From Bacteroidota bacterium (lineage in GTDB: Bacteria; Bacteroidota; Bacteroidia; CAILMK01; JACPUW01), in NCBI GenBank assembly GCA_016192035.1, contig JACPUW010000010.1, positions 1 to 64,000 on the forward strand: a DNA stretch of 64,000 nt. The letters are read 5' to 3'. Positions 24,493 through 34,437 of the stretch are shown here, in pieces. Made by a program: the position numbers and the translations under genes. Under the pieces are notes generated by a model. It was given only the letters and a program-made list of their open reading frames with translations. It was not told where the DNA came from and searched no databases. How positions within the stretch are numbered: the first letter of the stretch is position 1; the number at the start of each line of letters is the position of its first letter.

Positions 24493-26391
24493 CTACTTTT
24501 TATCCTCCACTTCCTCGTAGTCCACGTCGGTCACTTCATCGCCAGCAGCCTGGGCACCCGCACCTGGGTCTCCAGCCCCTGGTGCTCCTTGCTGTGATTG
24601 GTACATGTACTGCGAAGCGGCCTGCCAGGCCTCATTCAATTGCTTGGTATAGGTTTCCAATCCGGCCAAATCTTGGCGTGCATGGGCTTCCTTGAGTGAT
24701 TTTAGCGCATCTTCAATTTTGGTTTTCTCGGCTTGGGGTACCTTATCACCAAATTCGGCCAATTGTTTTTCTGTGCTAAAGACCAAAGAATCAGCTTGGT
24801 TGAGCTTTTCGGCCTTTTCCTTTACCAACTTATCGGCAGCCGCGTTGGCCTCGGCCTCGGCTTTCATGCGCTTGATTTCGTCATCGCTCAGGCCTGAGGA
24901 AGCTTCTATCCTTATAGAATGTTGTTTGCCTGTACCCTTGTCCTTGGCCGACACGTTCAGTATGCCATTGGCATCTATGTCAAAAGTCACCTCTATTTGA
25001 GGCACCCCGCGCGGTGCAGGTGGTATGTCGGTGAGTTGAAAACGCCCAATAGACTTGTTGTCTTTGGCCATGGGTCGTTCTCCCTGCAATACATGTATGT
25101 CCACGGCAGGCTGATTGTCAGATGCCGTAGAAAAAACTTCGGATTTTTTGGTAGGTATGGTGGTATTGGCCGGTATCAATGCGGTCATTACCCCTCCCAT
25201 GGTTTCTATGCCCAGGGTCAGTGGGGTCACGTCCAGGAGCAGCACGTCTTTTACTTCGCCGGTAAATACCCCGCCCTGTATGGACGCGCCTATGGCCACC
25301 ACCTCGTCAGGGTTCACGCCCTTACTGGGTTCCTTGCCAAAGAAGGCTTTTACTTCCTCCTGCACCTTAGGGATACGGGTGGAACCACCCACCAGCAGCA
25401 CCACATCTATGTCAGATGGCTGTAGGCCAGCATCTTTCATGGCCTTACGGGTGGGCTCTATGCTCCTGCGGATCAGGCTGTCGCACAGTTGTTCAAACTT
25501 TGACCGTGTGAGCTTGGTTACCAAGTGCTTGGGCAAGTTGTCTATGGCCAATATATAGGGCAAGTTTATCTCCGTTTCCATGGAGCTGGAGAGTTCAATC
25601 TTGGCCTTTTCGGCAGCTTCCTTTAGGCGCTGCAACGCCATGGGGTCTTTGCGCAAGTCCACGTTTTCCTGCGACATAAACTGTTCGGCCAGCCAGTCTA
25701 TGATTACTTTGTCAAAATCATCACCGCCCAGGTGGGTATCCCCATTGGTAGCCAGCACTTCAAACACCCCGTCGCCCAATTCCAGAATTGAAATGTCAAA
25801 CGTGCCGCCACCTAAGTCATAAACCGCTATTTTCTGCTCCATGCCCTTTTTGTCCAATCCATAGGCCAATGCCGCAGCCGTGGGCTCGTTGATGATCCTT
25901 TTCACATTGAGGCCAGCAATTTCACCTGCTTCTTTGGTGGCCTGGCGCTGGGCATCGTTAAAGTAGGCCGGTACTGTCACCACAGCTTCGGTAACTTCTT
26001 GTCCCAGATATTCCTCAGCCGTTTTCTTCATCTTTTGGAGCACCATGGCAGAGAGTTCCTGCGGGGTATATTGCTTGCCGTTGATGTTCACCCTCACCGT
26101 GTCGTTGCTTCCCTGCTCCACCTTGTACGACACTTGTTCCAGTTCGCCAGAAACCTCGGTGTACTTACGTCCCATAAAACGCTTTACCGATGCAATGGTA
26201 TTTCGGGGGTTTATGATGGCCTGCCGTTTGGCGGGGTCGCCCACCTTGATTTCCCCGTTGTCCAAAAAAGCAATGACGGATGGCGTGGTACGCTTGCCTT
26301 CACTATTTTGTATAACAACCGGTTGGTTGCCCTCCATTACGGCAACACAGGAGTTGGTAGTGCCTAAGTCTATTCCTATTACTTTTCCCAT
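24493..26391 (-). CDS. dnaK: chaperone DnaK (Hsp70)
   Basis: A 632-residue Hsp70 chaperone that folds and rescues proteins with DnaJ and GrpE. The N-terminal ATPase starts with [16 protein letters not shown], the phosphate loop [15 protein letters not shown] follows, and the substrate-binding domain begins after [14 protein letters not shown]. The C-terminal tail is rich in Gly/Ala and ends in acidic EVEDKK. Length is typical. The 5-prime region holds a candidate sigma-54 promoter and an inverted repeat instead of a CIRCE element. It is a single gene with its own strong terminator; no dnaJ or grpE is adjacent. Confidence 0.97.
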   Translation of the reverse strand: MGKVIGIDLGTTNSCVAVMEGNQPVVIQNSEGKRTTPSVIAFLDNGEIKVGDPAKRQAIINPRNTIASVKRFMGRKYTEVSGELEQVSYKVEQGSNDTVRVNINGKQYTPQELSAMVLQKMKKTAEEYLGQEVTEAVVTVPAYFNDAQRQATKEAGEIAGLNVKRIINEPTAAALAYGLDKKGMEQKIAVYDLGGGTFDISILELGDGVFEVLATNGDTHLGGDDFDKVIIDWLAEQFMSQENVDLRKDPMALQRLKEAAEKAKIELSSSMETEINLPYILAIDNLPKHLVTKLTRSKFEQLCDSLIRRSIEPTRKAMKDAGLQPSDIDVVLLVGGSTRIPKVQEEVKAFFGKEPSKGVNPDEVVAIGASIQGGVFTGEVKDVLLLDVTPLTLGIETMGGVMTALIPANTTIPTKKSEVFSTASDNQPAVDIHVLQGERPMAKDNKSIGRFQLTDIPPAPRGVPQIEVTFDIDANGILNVSAKDKGTGKQHSIRIEASSGLSDDEIKRMKAEAEANAAADKLVKEKAEKLNQADSLVFSTEKQLAEFGDKVPQAEKTKIEDALKSLKEAHARQDLAGLETYTKQLNEAWQAASQYMYQSQQGAPGAGDPGAGAQAAGDEVTDVDYEEVEDKK

Positions 26392-26436
26392 GGCTATTGT
26401 TTTGTCTATTGTTCTTAAAAAATTTCCGCCCTTTGG

Positions 26437-26451
26437 GCAACATAGATGCCA
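26437..26451 (-). promoter_or_regulatory. candidate sigma-54 (-24/-12) promoter of dnaK
   Basis: On the minus strand this reads TGGCATCTATGTTGC: GG at -24 and GC at -12 with the correct 11-base step. Transcription would start near 26425, leaving a 34-base leader before the dnaK ATG. An inverted repeat, TGTC (26475-26478) and GACA (26484-26487) across five bases, lies about 55 bases upstream of that start and could bind an activator. Confidence 0.45.
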
Positions 26452-26489
26452 AATGGAAAAGTGGCATGGTACCGTGTCAGAACGACAGT

Positions 26490-27503
26490 TTACCTGACAA
26501 AGCCAAGGTGTTTGGTTACCTCCCCTTTGGCAAGTATGCGTTTGGTGCAGCCATCCAGCTCAAAAGTCAAACTCTGGTATGACCGGCTGGAAAAAATCCC
26601 AAGTCCGTTCTCTATATTGGTGTATTCCAGCTTTTTCTGAACAATTCCTACCGTGGGTTTGCTTACGTTGATATAGTCGTACATATCGTTTCCGCCCCCA
26701 TAGTACACAAATTCCACCGAAAGGGGCAAACGCTTGGTACCGGGTTTTGGGCTGAGTTCCTGTGCCACATAGGCAAAAAACTGCTCCCCGCGTATTTTCT
26801 TTATGGCTACCCCACCCGTAAGGCCACGCTCCAGCGGCCAGGTTAATGATTGAAACACCGTGTCGCTTCCCCGCGCGGTGTCTATTTCGGCATAGTGAAA
26901 CACCAAGTCAAAGTCGTAAAACCTGGCTTCCCGGCCCTGGCTTATTTCCATGTTGCGGTCTATGTAATTGAGCAGGTTGCGCTCCTTGTTGCAAGATGCA
27001 AAGCTGATGCTGCTCAAGCTGGCCAAAGGCGACTGGATAATTCCGTCTTTTACTATCTTGGCCTGCGCGCTCATGGCATATCCGGTCCGCGTATTTTTTA
27101 TATCCAAGTAGTGAATTTTACTTTGGTCCAAACTCCAGTTGGCAGGGGTTCTATATACCCACTGCCCAGGGTTTGAAAAAGTGCCATCATCCTTGTTTTC
27201 AAGCCAGACCCTGTACAATTTAACCTCTTGTTCGCCAGCACGCAGGATTACTTCCATTTCAGCATCGTTGAAATAGAGTGAGTCATCGTTTTTCGCTATC
27301 TGGTAGGCGTTTCCATCCGTGTTTACATAAAGCCTGTTGAGCTTGAGGTAATGGACTGAATCATGCTTATCGAGCAGCATATACGCCAGGCCCACCTCTT
27401 TGTACTTGGCATTCACATCAAAATCGGTGGAGCAGTGGCTGCCAAAAAGGGCCAGGGCAACCAAGAAAAAGAGCAATAGTAAGGGAGAAATCCGTGCTTT
27501 CAT
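26490..27503 (-). CDS. DUF4249-like lipoprotein
   Basis: A 337-residue surface lipoprotein with the lipid Cys in GSHC (about residue 24) and a beta-rich body. The C-terminal [21 protein letters not shown] is typical of DUF4249, a family found beside TonB-dependent receptors in Bacteroidota, although no receptor is next to it here. The function is unknown. I start at the ATG ending at 27503 rather than the TTG before it. A TATTTTTG box at 27517-27524 lies directly upstream. Confidence 0.72.
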   Translation of the reverse strand: MKARISPLLLLFFLVALALFGSHCSTDFDVNAKYKEVGLAYMLLDKHDSVHYLKLNRLYVNTDGNAYQIAKNDDSLYFNDAEMEVILRAGEQEVKLYRVWLENKDDGTFSNPGQWVYRTPANWSLDQSKIHYLDIKNTRTGYAMSAQAKIVKDGIIQSPLASLSSISFASCNKERNLLNYIDRNMEISQGREARFYDFDLVFHYAEIDTARGSDTVFQSLTWPLERGLTGGVAIKKIRGEQFFAYVAQELSPKPGTKRLPLSVEFVYYGGGNDMYDYINVSKPTVGIVQKKLEYTNIENGLGIFSSRSYQSLTFELDGCTKRILAKGEVTKHLGFVR

Positions 27504-27516
27504 CAATAAAAGTGGG

Positions 27517-27524
27517 CAAAAATA
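27517..27524 (-). promoter_or_regulatory. -7 promoter box of the DUF4249-like gene
   Basis: TATTTTTG on the minus strand, an exact TAnnTTTG match, 13 bases before the ATG. Confidence 0.5.
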
Positions 27525-27605
27525 GGCCCTGTGCCTCCCAATAGGCCATTGAAACCCACAATTGGGGGATTTATTTAGGATCTACCTGCCGTGTGGATTC
27601 ACCAA

Positions 27606-27613
27606 TACTTTTG
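27606..27613 (+). promoter_or_regulatory. -7 promoter box of panB
   Basis: TACTTTTG, an exact TAnnTTTG match, ends 15 bases before the panB ATG. There is no clear -33 TTG at the usual distance. Confidence 0.5.
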
Positions 27614-27628
27614 CCCAAATAAAATTCC

Positions 27629-28447
27629 ATGAGCGTTCACCAAGAGGACTATAAGCGCATCACTACCCATGTACTGATGTCAATGAAAGAGAAAGGCGAG
27701 AAAATCAGCATGTTAACAGCCTATGACTATACCCTGGCAAAGATTGTGGACCATGCCGGCATTGACGTGATATTGGTGGGTGATTCAGCATCAAACGTGA
27801 TGGCTGGACATGAAACCACACTCCCCATTACCCTTGACCAAATGATATACCACGCATCATCAGTGGTGAGGGCGGTAGAGCGGGCCTTGGTAGTGGTTGA
27901 CCTGCCATTTGGCTCATACCAAGGCAATTCAAAGAATGCACTGGAATCATCTATCCGCATAATGAAAGAAAGTGGAGGCCATGCCGTGAAACTGGAAGGA
28001 GGATTTGAAATTAAGGAATCGGTGGCCAGGATCTTGTCGGCTGGAGTGCCTGTGATGGGCCATTTGGGCCTTACCCCTCAGTCCATATATAAGTTTGGCA
28101 CCTACACGGTAAGGGCAAAGGAACAAGAAGAAGCCGAAAAACTCTTGGCCGATGCCAAGCTGCTTGAAGAGTTGGGCTGTTTTGCCATAGTGCTGGAGAA
28201 AATACCCGCCAAACTGGCTAAAAAGGTGTCAAGTTCACTGCGCATACCCACCATAGGCATAGGTGCCGGCCCTGGCGTAGATGGCCAAGTGCTGGTACTG
28301 CATGATATGTTGGGGCTGAACCAAAACTTTAGCCCTAGGTTCCTGCGACGGTATTTAGACCTGTATGACCAAGTACACGGGGCTGTGGGCCAGTACGTGG
28401 CCGACGTGAAATCAGGCGACTTCCCCAACGCCAAGGAACAATACTAG
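27629..28447 (+). CDS. panB: 3-methyl-2-oxobutanoate hydroxymethyltransferase
   Basis: A 272-residue PanB, which adds a hydroxymethyl group from methylene-tetrahydrofolate to 2-oxoisovalerate, the first step of pantothenate synthesis. Typical motifs are [16 protein letters not shown], the metal-binding [34 protein letters not shown] and [24 protein letters not shown]. Length is normal. The pseudouridine synthase starts 5 bases later in the same transcript. Confidence 0.96.
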   Translation: MSVHQEDYKRITTHVLMSMKEKGEKISMLTAYDYTLAKIVDHAGIDVILVGDSASNVMAGHETTLPITLDQMIYHASSVVRAVERALVVVDLPFGSYQGNSKNALESSIRIMKESGGHAVKLEGGFEIKESVARILSAGVPVMGHLGLTPQSIYKFGTYTVRAKEQEEAEKLLADAKLLEELGCFAIVLEKIPAKLAKKVSSSLRIPTIGIGAGPGVDGQVLVLHDMLGLNQNFSPRFLRRYLDLYDQVHGAVGQYVADVKSGDFPNAKEQY

Positions 28448-28452
28448 ACCCA

Positions 28453-29157
28453 ATGGAGCCTAAGGTTTACCAATTGTTGGCCAGCGACATAGTGTATGAG
28501 GACAACCACATCCTTGCCATACACAAAAAGGCCGGGCAACTGGTACAGGCCGACCAAACGGGCGATTTGTCACTGGACAGTGCGGTAAAAGAATTTATAA
28601 AGCAGCGCGACAAAAAACCTGGCAATGTGTACTTGGGAACCCTGCACCGACTGGACCGCCCGGTAGAGGGCCTTCTCCTATTTGCCAAAACCAGCAAGGC
28701 GGCCGAAAGAATGAGCCTTGCGTTTAAGGCCAATAAAATCCAAAAAACGTACTGGGCCTTGGTGGACAATCTGCCCGCCCCACCCAACGGGTGCATATCC
28801 ACCTACCTAAGCAAAGACCAGTTGAACAATACCGTACGCTCCCACAAACAGTCATTGACAGGCACCAAGCAAGCCATAACCGAGTATGAGGTCAAGGGGT
28901 CAAAAGACGGTACCCACCTATTGGAACTTCGACCACATACCGGAAGGCCCCATCAACTTAGGGCACACTGCGCACAGGAACTACAAAGCCCCATAGTAGG
29001 CGACATTAAATATGGGTCAACCCACAAGACCCGTGACCGCTCCCTGTACCTTTGTGCGGTATCATTGCAATTTGAGCATCCTGTTACCAAAAAGCCCCTC
29101 CACCTACACACAAAGCCATTGGACAAAGGTTTTTGGAAACTTTTCCCTATTTCGTAA
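28453..29157 (+). CDS. RluA-family pseudouridine synthase
   Basis: A 234-residue enzyme that isomerises uridine to pseudouridine in rRNA or tRNA. The catalytic Asp68 lies in GTLHRLDRPVEGLLLFAKT, followed by the family segments LELRPHTGRPHQLRAH and SLYLCAVSLQFEHP. It has no S4 RNA-binding domain, so it belongs to the short RluA/TruC group; the target base cannot be assigned. It lies 5 bases after panB. Confidence 0.9.
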   Translation: MEPKVYQLLASDIVYEDNHILAIHKKAGQLVQADQTGDLSLDSAVKEFIKQRDKKPGNVYLGTLHRLDRPVEGLLLFAKTSKAAERMSLAFKANKIQKTYWALVDNLPAPPNGCISTYLSKDQLNNTVRSHKQSLTGTKQAITEYEVKGSKDGTHLLELRPHTGRPHQLRAHCAQELQSPIVGDIKYGSTHKTRDRSLYLCAVSLQFEHPVTKKPLHLHTKPLDKGFWKLFPIS

Positions 29158-29226
29158 ATCGCTGGTGGATATATGGCACATACAATTGCAGGAATTTCAC
29201 TATATTTCCAACATAATATTCAGGTA

Positions 29227-29613
29227 ATGAACAGGTTAATATTATTTTCTGGCATCTTGGGCGTCTTATTGACAAGTTGTGGCAATGAAGGGATACACCA
29301 TGTGAGGGCCCATACCAAAGAGCTACAGGTGATGCGGCTTGATACCCTGGGCAATGCTACCACCGTAGCGGTGCTAACCGAACGCGGAGAAATAAGAAAG
29401 GCATTGTCAACCATATCAAGTGCCGAAGCCCCTACCTACAAATGTGGATATGACTACGAACTGAGGTGCATCAATGAACAAGACAAGGCGGTGGTTATTC
29501 ACCTCAACTCGGATGAATTGTGCGCCCACGCTTCGTTTCTATATAAAGGTGAGCTCAATGCATGTTTGCTTAACAAAGAAGGATTGGAGTACCTTAAAGG
29601 GCTTTCACAATAG
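29227..29613 (+). CDS. short putative lipoprotein
   Basis: A 128-residue protein with a lipoprotein signal ending in LTSC (about residue 17). The ATG at 29227 is chosen because it directly starts the signal; the frame extends upstream to 29173. Four further cysteines follow (CGYDYELRC, ELCAH, NACLL). I see no known domain. An M48 protease gene follows 18 bases later. Confidence 0.6.
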   Translation: MNRLILFSGILGVLLTSCGNEGIHHVRAHTKELQVMRLDTLGNATTVAVLTERGEIRKALSTISSAEAPTYKCGYDYELRCINEQDKAVVIHLNSDELCAHASFLYKGELNACLLNKEGLEYLKGLSQ

Positions 29614-29631
29614 CTATTATACCCTATACTT

Positions 29632-30441
29632 ATGAACCGGACCATTTTTATTGTTTCCTTGTGGGCCTTGTCCTTGGCCACTGGTTGCGACCAATTGAAA
29701 AAAGTGGACGTGGGGAATGTGAATATTTTCCCCATAGACCAAGACAAACAGCTTGGCCTACAAGTAAAAGCTGAAATAGCCGGCAATCCAAACGAGTACA
29801 AGATACTAGACAGAAAGGCCCACGCCGAAGCCTACAAGCACCTTGACCGGATCATGGCTTCCATTCTAAACAGCGGACAAGTGAAGTATCGCAACGAGTT
29901 TGTGTGGGAATCCTATATCATACACGACGACAATGTGTTGAATGCCTTTTGCACCCCAGGCGGGTACATATATGTATATACCGGGCTCATAAAGTTCCTG
30001 GAAACCGAAAGTGACCTGGCCGGTGTGCTGGGCCATGAAATAGCCCATGCCGACCGCAGGCATTCTACTGCCCAGCTCACCAAACTGTATGGCATAGAAA
30101 TACTCTCGGCCATAGCCCTGGGCGAAAAGAGCAGTACCACCGCCGCACAAATTGCCAAGAGCCTTGTTTCGCTCAAGTTTAGCCGCAGCCATGAATCAGA
30201 CGCCGACGAACACTCTGTGAAATACCTGTGCCCGACCACCTATAAGGCCGATGGTGCCGCTAGTTTTTTTCAAAAACTACTTGACAGCGAACAAGCTGGC
30301 AATGTACCTGAGTTTCTGAGCACCCACCCGGCCCCGGCCAATAGGGTAGCTGACATAACGGCCCACAAGACCGAACTCCAGTGTAAGGGTACGGCCACAA
30401 ACTTGTCAAAATACCAAGAATTTAAGAAGCTACTGCCATAG
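29632..30441 (+). CDS. M48-family metalloprotease lipoprotein
   Basis: A 269-residue zinc protease anchored by a lipoprotein signal (Cys19). The zinc motif HEIAH is at 135-139, and the third ligand Glu lies in SHESDAD. The arrangement matches periplasmic BepA/LoiP-like M48 proteases, which degrade misfolded outer-membrane proteins. Without a TPR tail it resembles LoiP more than BepA. Its end overlaps the convergent reductase gene by 20 bases. Confidence 0.88.
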   Translation: MNRTIFIVSLWALSLATGCDQLKKVDVGNVNIFPIDQDKQLGLQVKAEIAGNPNEYKILDRKAHAEAYKHLDRIMASILNSGQVKYRNEFVWESYIIHDDNVLNAFCTPGGYIYVYTGLIKFLETESDLAGVLGHEIAHADRRHSTAQLTKLYGIEILSAIALGEKSSTTAAQIAKSLVSLKFSRSHESDADEHSVKYLCPTTYKADGAASFFQKLLDSEQAGNVPEFLSTHPAPANRVADITAHKTELQCKGTATNLSKYQEFKKLLP

Positions 30442-31303
30442 GATTGCCCTGGGCCAATTGTCGCAGGGCTATATCCGCTTTGGCAGGTTTGAAGCCCAAA
30501 GAATTGGCAAACATGCTGTTGAGCGAGCAATTGGACGGACGCGGCGCGCTAAAAACCATACTCTCCTGGGAGCAGGACTGAATGAGGGCGGGGTCAAAAC
30601 CAAATGCATCTACCAGTAGCTGGCCAAAGGCATACCTGCTCAATGGCTCAGGCCCACCCAGGTGCACTATGCCCTGTACATGGGCAGCCGCCCACAGCAG
30701 TCCCATAGCGGCATCGGCTGCCTGCAACACCGAGCGCCACTCGTCATAGAAGAGGGACAACGTTTTGCCCTGCTGCAACCGGGCTATAAAACCCTGAATA
30801 AAACTCTGCCCTCCTGGCGATGGCTGCCCATACATAAGCGGCATTCGGCAAACCGCCGACCCTGGGCAGAGGCTGAGTACCCTCCCTTCGGCCTCCGCCT
30901 TATGCTCACCATAGTGCATAATGGGGTTTAGGCCATCTTCCTCGGCATAGTGGCCTCTTTTTCCATCAAACACCAGATCGGTGGAGGTGAACACCAGTTT
31001 GATCCCATTATCAGCACAAAGCGATGCCAGTATGGCTGTAGCCTCTACATTGGCTTTCCATGAATCCTGCACTTGGCGGGCACATTCTTCAGGTTTTGAC
31101 ATGGCCGCGCAGTGTACCACTACCTGGGGGGCAGTGTGTTGCAGCAGTCCACTTACTTGGCGTTCGTCTATCAAATCGGCCTTATGCCCTCCGGCAATAG
31201 GCGTATGGCGATACTGCCCTTCAGCCAGCCAGCCAGCCCGCTTGGCCTGTTGCAAAACCTCCCAGCCCAGAAAACCACTGGCACCAGTAACCAGCACCTT
31301 CAT
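30422..31303 (-). CDS. RmlD-like sugar-nucleotide reductase
   Basis: A 293-residue short-chain dehydrogenase of the dTDP-4-dehydrorhamnose reductase type. The Rossmann motif GASGFLG is at residues 7-13 and the family segments STDLVFDGKRGHYAEED and YGEHKAEAE follow; the active-site Tyr/Lys pair lies in the latter (YGEHK). No other rhamnose genes are adjacent, so the substrate is uncertain. It follows the NHL-repeat gene by 5 bases and is the last gene of a minus-strand run starting near 35703. Confidence 0.8.
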   Translation of the reverse strand: MKVLVTGASGFLGWEVLQQAKRAGWLAEGQYRHTPIAGGHKADLIDERQVSGLLQHTAPQVVVHCAAMSKPEECARQVQDSWKANVEATAILASLCADNGIKLVFTSTDLVFDGKRGHYAEEDGLNPIMHYGEHKAEAEGRVLSLCPGSAVCRMPLMYGQPSPGGQSFIQGFIARLQQGKTLSLFYDEWRSVLQAADAAMGLLWAAAHVQGIVHLGGPEPLSRYAFGQLLVDAFGFDPALIQSCSQESMVFSAPRPSNCSLNSMFANSLGFKPAKADIALRQLAQGNPMAVAS

Positions 31304-31308
31304 CTATA

Positions 31309-33243
31309 CTATCTAATTATGACTATTTTAGACATGCTAGCATGGCCATTATCCCCCTCTACCCTTAGAAAGTATTGGCCGGCAGGCAGGAACAAGTTTG
31401 CCCTAGCGGGTATTTGGCCATGGGCCAATTCATGCCCTGCTACATCCATTATCACAAACCTGCCAGATTCACCCCCTTCTATCCTAATGGCTCCCGTAGA
31501 TGGATTGGGATAGGCTGCCACCACGGGGAATTTGCCCACCTGTGGTAGGGAAATCACTACAATATGCAGGGTATCAGATTCATTCATACAACCTAAACTA
31601 TCAATGACCCACAATTTGTACACCCCGTTGGCCGTGGCCTTATAGTACGGCCAGGGGCCGCTTTGCATAAAGGTGTCATAGTAATACCAAGCGTAGAAAT
31701 AATCCCCTTTGAGCGTGGTATAAAGGCTATCGCCTTGAGCGGCTATGTCAGGCACCGGTGGCAGGCTATGTACCAGCACCTCTACCGAATCACTGCTTCC
31801 GCTACAGCCCTTGGCGTTCACGGCATCATAATAATACGTGCCTGAAGACTTTACCACAATGGTGGCAGTGGTTTCATTGGTGGACCACTTAAAAGAAGCA
31901 TAACTGCCCAATACATGTAGTTTTACCTGATCCCCATCACAAAACTCGGTTTCACCTTCAATTTCGATTGTTGGATTGGGCCTTGGGGCCACGGCCACAA
32001 ATATTCCGGTGGTATCATCACATGAAGAGCCGCCCTTAACCTGGCTTACGGCAAGCTTATACCAAGCTTTTTGTGTGACTTTCAAATCTTTACCATTATA
32101 TGTATTGCCTGGCCATGTCCATATATTGGTGGCCCCGGCCAACCCCGATAGAACAACCTGGCCCCCTTGGCAAAACCTGAGCGGGCCAGATGCGGCAATG
32201 CTTGCTGAAAAACTGGCACAAGGATCTACGGCTATCTTCCTTATTACGTGATTGTTCATATCACAAAACAGGTATTCGCTAGCCGATACCTGAATAATGC
32301 CCCTGGCATTGTCCAGCAAGGCAATGGTATCTGATGCGTTTTTGTAACCACAGTTTCTAAAATGATTGCCTACCACCAGGGTATCGGTGCCCATGAGCGC
32401 CCGGATTTGGCAGGCACCTGATGCGAAAATGTTGCCCGCACTGTCCACCAACACTTGTTGCGGGGTAAACAGGTCATTGAACGAAGTGGAAACCAATCCG
32501 GTGGACTGGCTAATCAGGCGGATGCGGTTATTGTTGTTATCGGCCACATACACATTGTCGTTGGCATCAATAAAAAGGCCTGTGGGATAATTGAATTCAG
32601 CCTTGGTTGACCTATCGCCATTGGCGCTGCCAGCGGTGCCTGGCTGGCCTGCATAGGTGGTTACCACGCCACCGGGTGTTATCACCCTTATACAGTGGTT
32701 TCCCGCATCGGCCACATAGATATTCCCCTTTGAATCAATGGCCACATCGGTTGGGGTATCAAAAATGGCTGATGAACCGTTGGCATCATTGTGCCCGCTG
32801 TTGCCCGCCGAGCCCGCCAAAAGGCCCACCTGCTGGGCGGTGCTAATGGATGTAAACAAATCAATTTGGCGGATGGTATGGTTGCCGGCATCGGCCACAT
32901 AGATCTTGCTGCCTATGGCAATGCCACGCGGCTGGTCAAATTGGGCATTTATGCCATAATCGTTTTTGTAACCCGGAAATCCCTGTTTACCAGCCCGTAC
33001 ATAGTATTTTGAATCAGATTTCATGCGCATATAGATGGCATGAGAACCCTCATTTGTTATGAACAAATTGCCGTTGGCATCCATGGCCATATCCCAAGGG
33101 AGGTTAAACCGGACTTGGCTATTGTCTTCGCCACCGGTTATGCCACCGCTGGTTTTGGCCTTTCCAGCCCAATTGGTCACAGTTTGGGCTTGTATGCTTG
33201 CGGTAAGCGCTAAGACCAGGGCAACAGTGCAAATGGTTTTCAT
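31309..33243 (-). CDS. secreted NHL-repeat protein with T9SS sorting domain
   Basis: A 644-residue exported protein. A signal peptide (about residues 1-19) is followed by NHL beta-propeller repeats, visible as NIYVADAGNHCIR, NVYVADNNNNRIR and KIYVADAGNHTIR (about residues 40-320). Ig-like repeats follow (SGTYYYDAVNAKGCSGSSDSVEV). It ends in a type A T9SS sorting domain: YPNPSTGAIRIEG and then AGQYFLRVEG. It is most likely cell-surface or secreted; the propeller may bind a protein or glycan partner. Confidence 0.82.
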   Translation of the reverse strand: MKTICTVALVLALTASIQAQTVTNWAGKAKTSGGITGGEDNSQVRFNLPWDMAMDANGNLFITNEGSHAIYMRMKSDSKYYVRAGKQGFPGYKNDYGINAQFDQPRGIAIGSKIYVADAGNHTIRQIDLFTSISTAQQVGLLAGSAGNSGHNDANGSSAIFDTPTDVAIDSKGNIYVADAGNHCIRVITPGGVVTTYAGQPGTAGSANGDRSTKAEFNYPTGLFIDANDNVYVADNNNNRIRLISQSTGLVSTSFNDLFTPQQVLVDSAGNIFASGACQIRALMGTDTLVVGNHFRNCGYKNASDTIALLDNARGIIQVSASEYLFCDMNNHVIRKIAVDPCASFSASIAASGPLRFCQGGQVVLSGLAGATNIWTWPGNTYNGKDLKVTQKAWYKLAVSQVKGGSSCDDTTGIFVAVAPRPNPTIEIEGETEFCDGDQVKLHVLGSYASFKWSTNETTATIVVKSSGTYYYDAVNAKGCSGSSDSVEVLVHSLPPVPDIAAQGDSLYTTLKGDYFYAWYYYDTFMQSGPWPYYKATANGVYKLWVIDSLGCMNESDTLHIVVISLPQVGKFPVVAAYPNPSTGAIRIEGGESGRFVIMDVAGHELAHGQIPARANLFLPAGQYFLRVEGDNGHASMSKIVIIR

Positions 33244-33263
33244 AAAACGAGAATTTAGGTTGG

Positions 33264-33914
33264 TTAATAGGCAGTAACTACGTATTGGTGCGGCAGCAGG
33301 TTGTCATCCACCACCAAACGGGTAAATCCGGCCAGTCCCAGTTGCCTTTTTAGCTCAGGGAGGGGCATGCGGAGGTCTTGGGGAGGGCCCACTGGGATGT
33401 CACCCTCCTTAAAGTCCACAATCACCACACTCCCGCCCAGGCGCAGGTTATCGCGCACCTTAGATAAATACTTGGCTACTTTGTCAATATGGTGTATGGT
33501 GTTTACTATTAGCACCTTAGTGCATTCTCCTTTTTCAATTGCAGGCAAATGTGCCTTGGTAAGCCTGGTTTCAATATTGGTAATGCCCAGGGATTCCTTT
33601 TTGCGCTCTATATGTTCCAAGAACCGGGGTTCTATGTCTATGGCAATCACCTTTTGGCATACCTGTGCCAATGGAAATGTGAAATACCCCGTACCGGCAC
33701 CTATGTCGGCCACCACGTCGGTGGCCGAGAGGCCCATGGCCTCTATCACTTGTTCTACCTTTTGCCATTCCCTTCGCTGTGGGTCTTCAAATCGCGCCAC
33801 CAATTCATCAAAATCGGCTTGGTGCATAAACTCTTGGGCCTTGTTGTGCGCGGTTTGATGCCCACAAGCACCCAGTGCAAGTGCCGCCCACAGGTATACT
33901 AGAAAAAGCTTCAT
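33264..33914 (-). CDS. class I methyltransferase with a lipoprotein signal
   Basis: A 216-residue SAM-dependent methyltransferase: motif I is VVADIGAGTGYFTFP (about 68-82), then IAIDIEP and VLIVNTIHHID. Unusually it starts with a lipoprotein signal, MKLFLVYLWAALALGAC, with a good lipobox, which predicts export from the SAM-containing cytoplasm. Either the signal is a coincidental membrane anchor or the substrate is handled in an unexpected place. It overlaps the upstream gene by 4 bases (ATGA), so the start is well supported. Confidence 0.8.
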   Translation of the reverse strand: MKLFLVYLWAALALGACGHQTAHNKAQEFMHQADFDELVARFEDPQRREWQKVEQVIEAMGLSATDVVADIGAGTGYFTFPLAQVCQKVIAIDIEPRFLEHIERKKESLGITNIETRLTKAHLPAIEKGECTKVLIVNTIHHIDKVAKYLSKVRDNLRLGGSVVIVDFKEGDIPVGPPQDLRMPLPELKRQLGLAGFTRLVVDDNLLPHQYVVTAY

Positions 33915-34393
33915 GGCTTGGGGAGTAGCATGTTATGCCACGATAGGTGTGCTGGTTTGGCCCATTTGTCGGCCAGGTCGGGTATGGTAGTCACCGTATT
34001 GTCAAACACCAGGGTATGCTGCCCTACTACCCCCTGGGCAGCCAATTCCTTAAATTCCTTGGTGGAACACTGGCATACCTGGTTGTCCATGAGGTAAGCT
34101 ACGCGTTGGCGGTCAAAAAATCGAAGACCGAGTGCCTGCTCCAGTTGCATTACTTCCTTCATGGATTGGTCTATGGAGCAGCCCGTGGCGTAATCGGCCT
34201 CGTCTGTGAGCTTGATGATTAAAAACAGGTGGTGTTTGAGCTCGTATGCGCCCTGAAGTTTAAGCCCGTGCGCCCGCCATTGGGCTATGAAGCGGCGCAT
34301 GTACTGATCTATAAACCCTTCTTCGCTGGGGGATAAAAACCTGTTGGCCTGATACACCCAAACCTTTGTTTGCTGTAGTTCCACTGCATTCAT
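33911..34393 (-). CDS. uncharacterised cytosolic protein
   Basis: A 160-residue protein from the ATG at 34393 (MNAVELQQTKVWVYQANR), without signal or membrane segment. It resembles a conserved Bacteroidota family sometimes wrongly labelled ABC-transporter ATPase; no Walker motif is present. The region ELKHHLFLIIKLTD and a CQCS motif are the most distinctive parts. It overlaps the methyltransferase gene by 4 bases, suggesting coupling. Confidence 0.65.
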   Translation of the reverse strand: MNAVELQQTKVWVYQANRFLSPSEEGFIDQYMRRFIAQWRAHGLKLQGAYELKHHLFLIIKLTDEADYATGCSIDQSMKEVMQLEQALGLRFFDRQRVAYLMDNQVCQCSTKEFKELAAQGVVGQHTLVFDNTVTTIPDLADKWAKPAHLSWHNMLLPKP

Positions 34394-34437
34394 GGTGCGC
34401 AAAAATACAGGAGCCCCCATGAGTGGCCGGGCTAAGC

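Noticed and set aside
26392-26489. CIRCE (HrcA) element before dnaK
   Set aside because: No TTAGCACTC-type inverted repeat is present in the gap; the sigma-54-like motif fits better.
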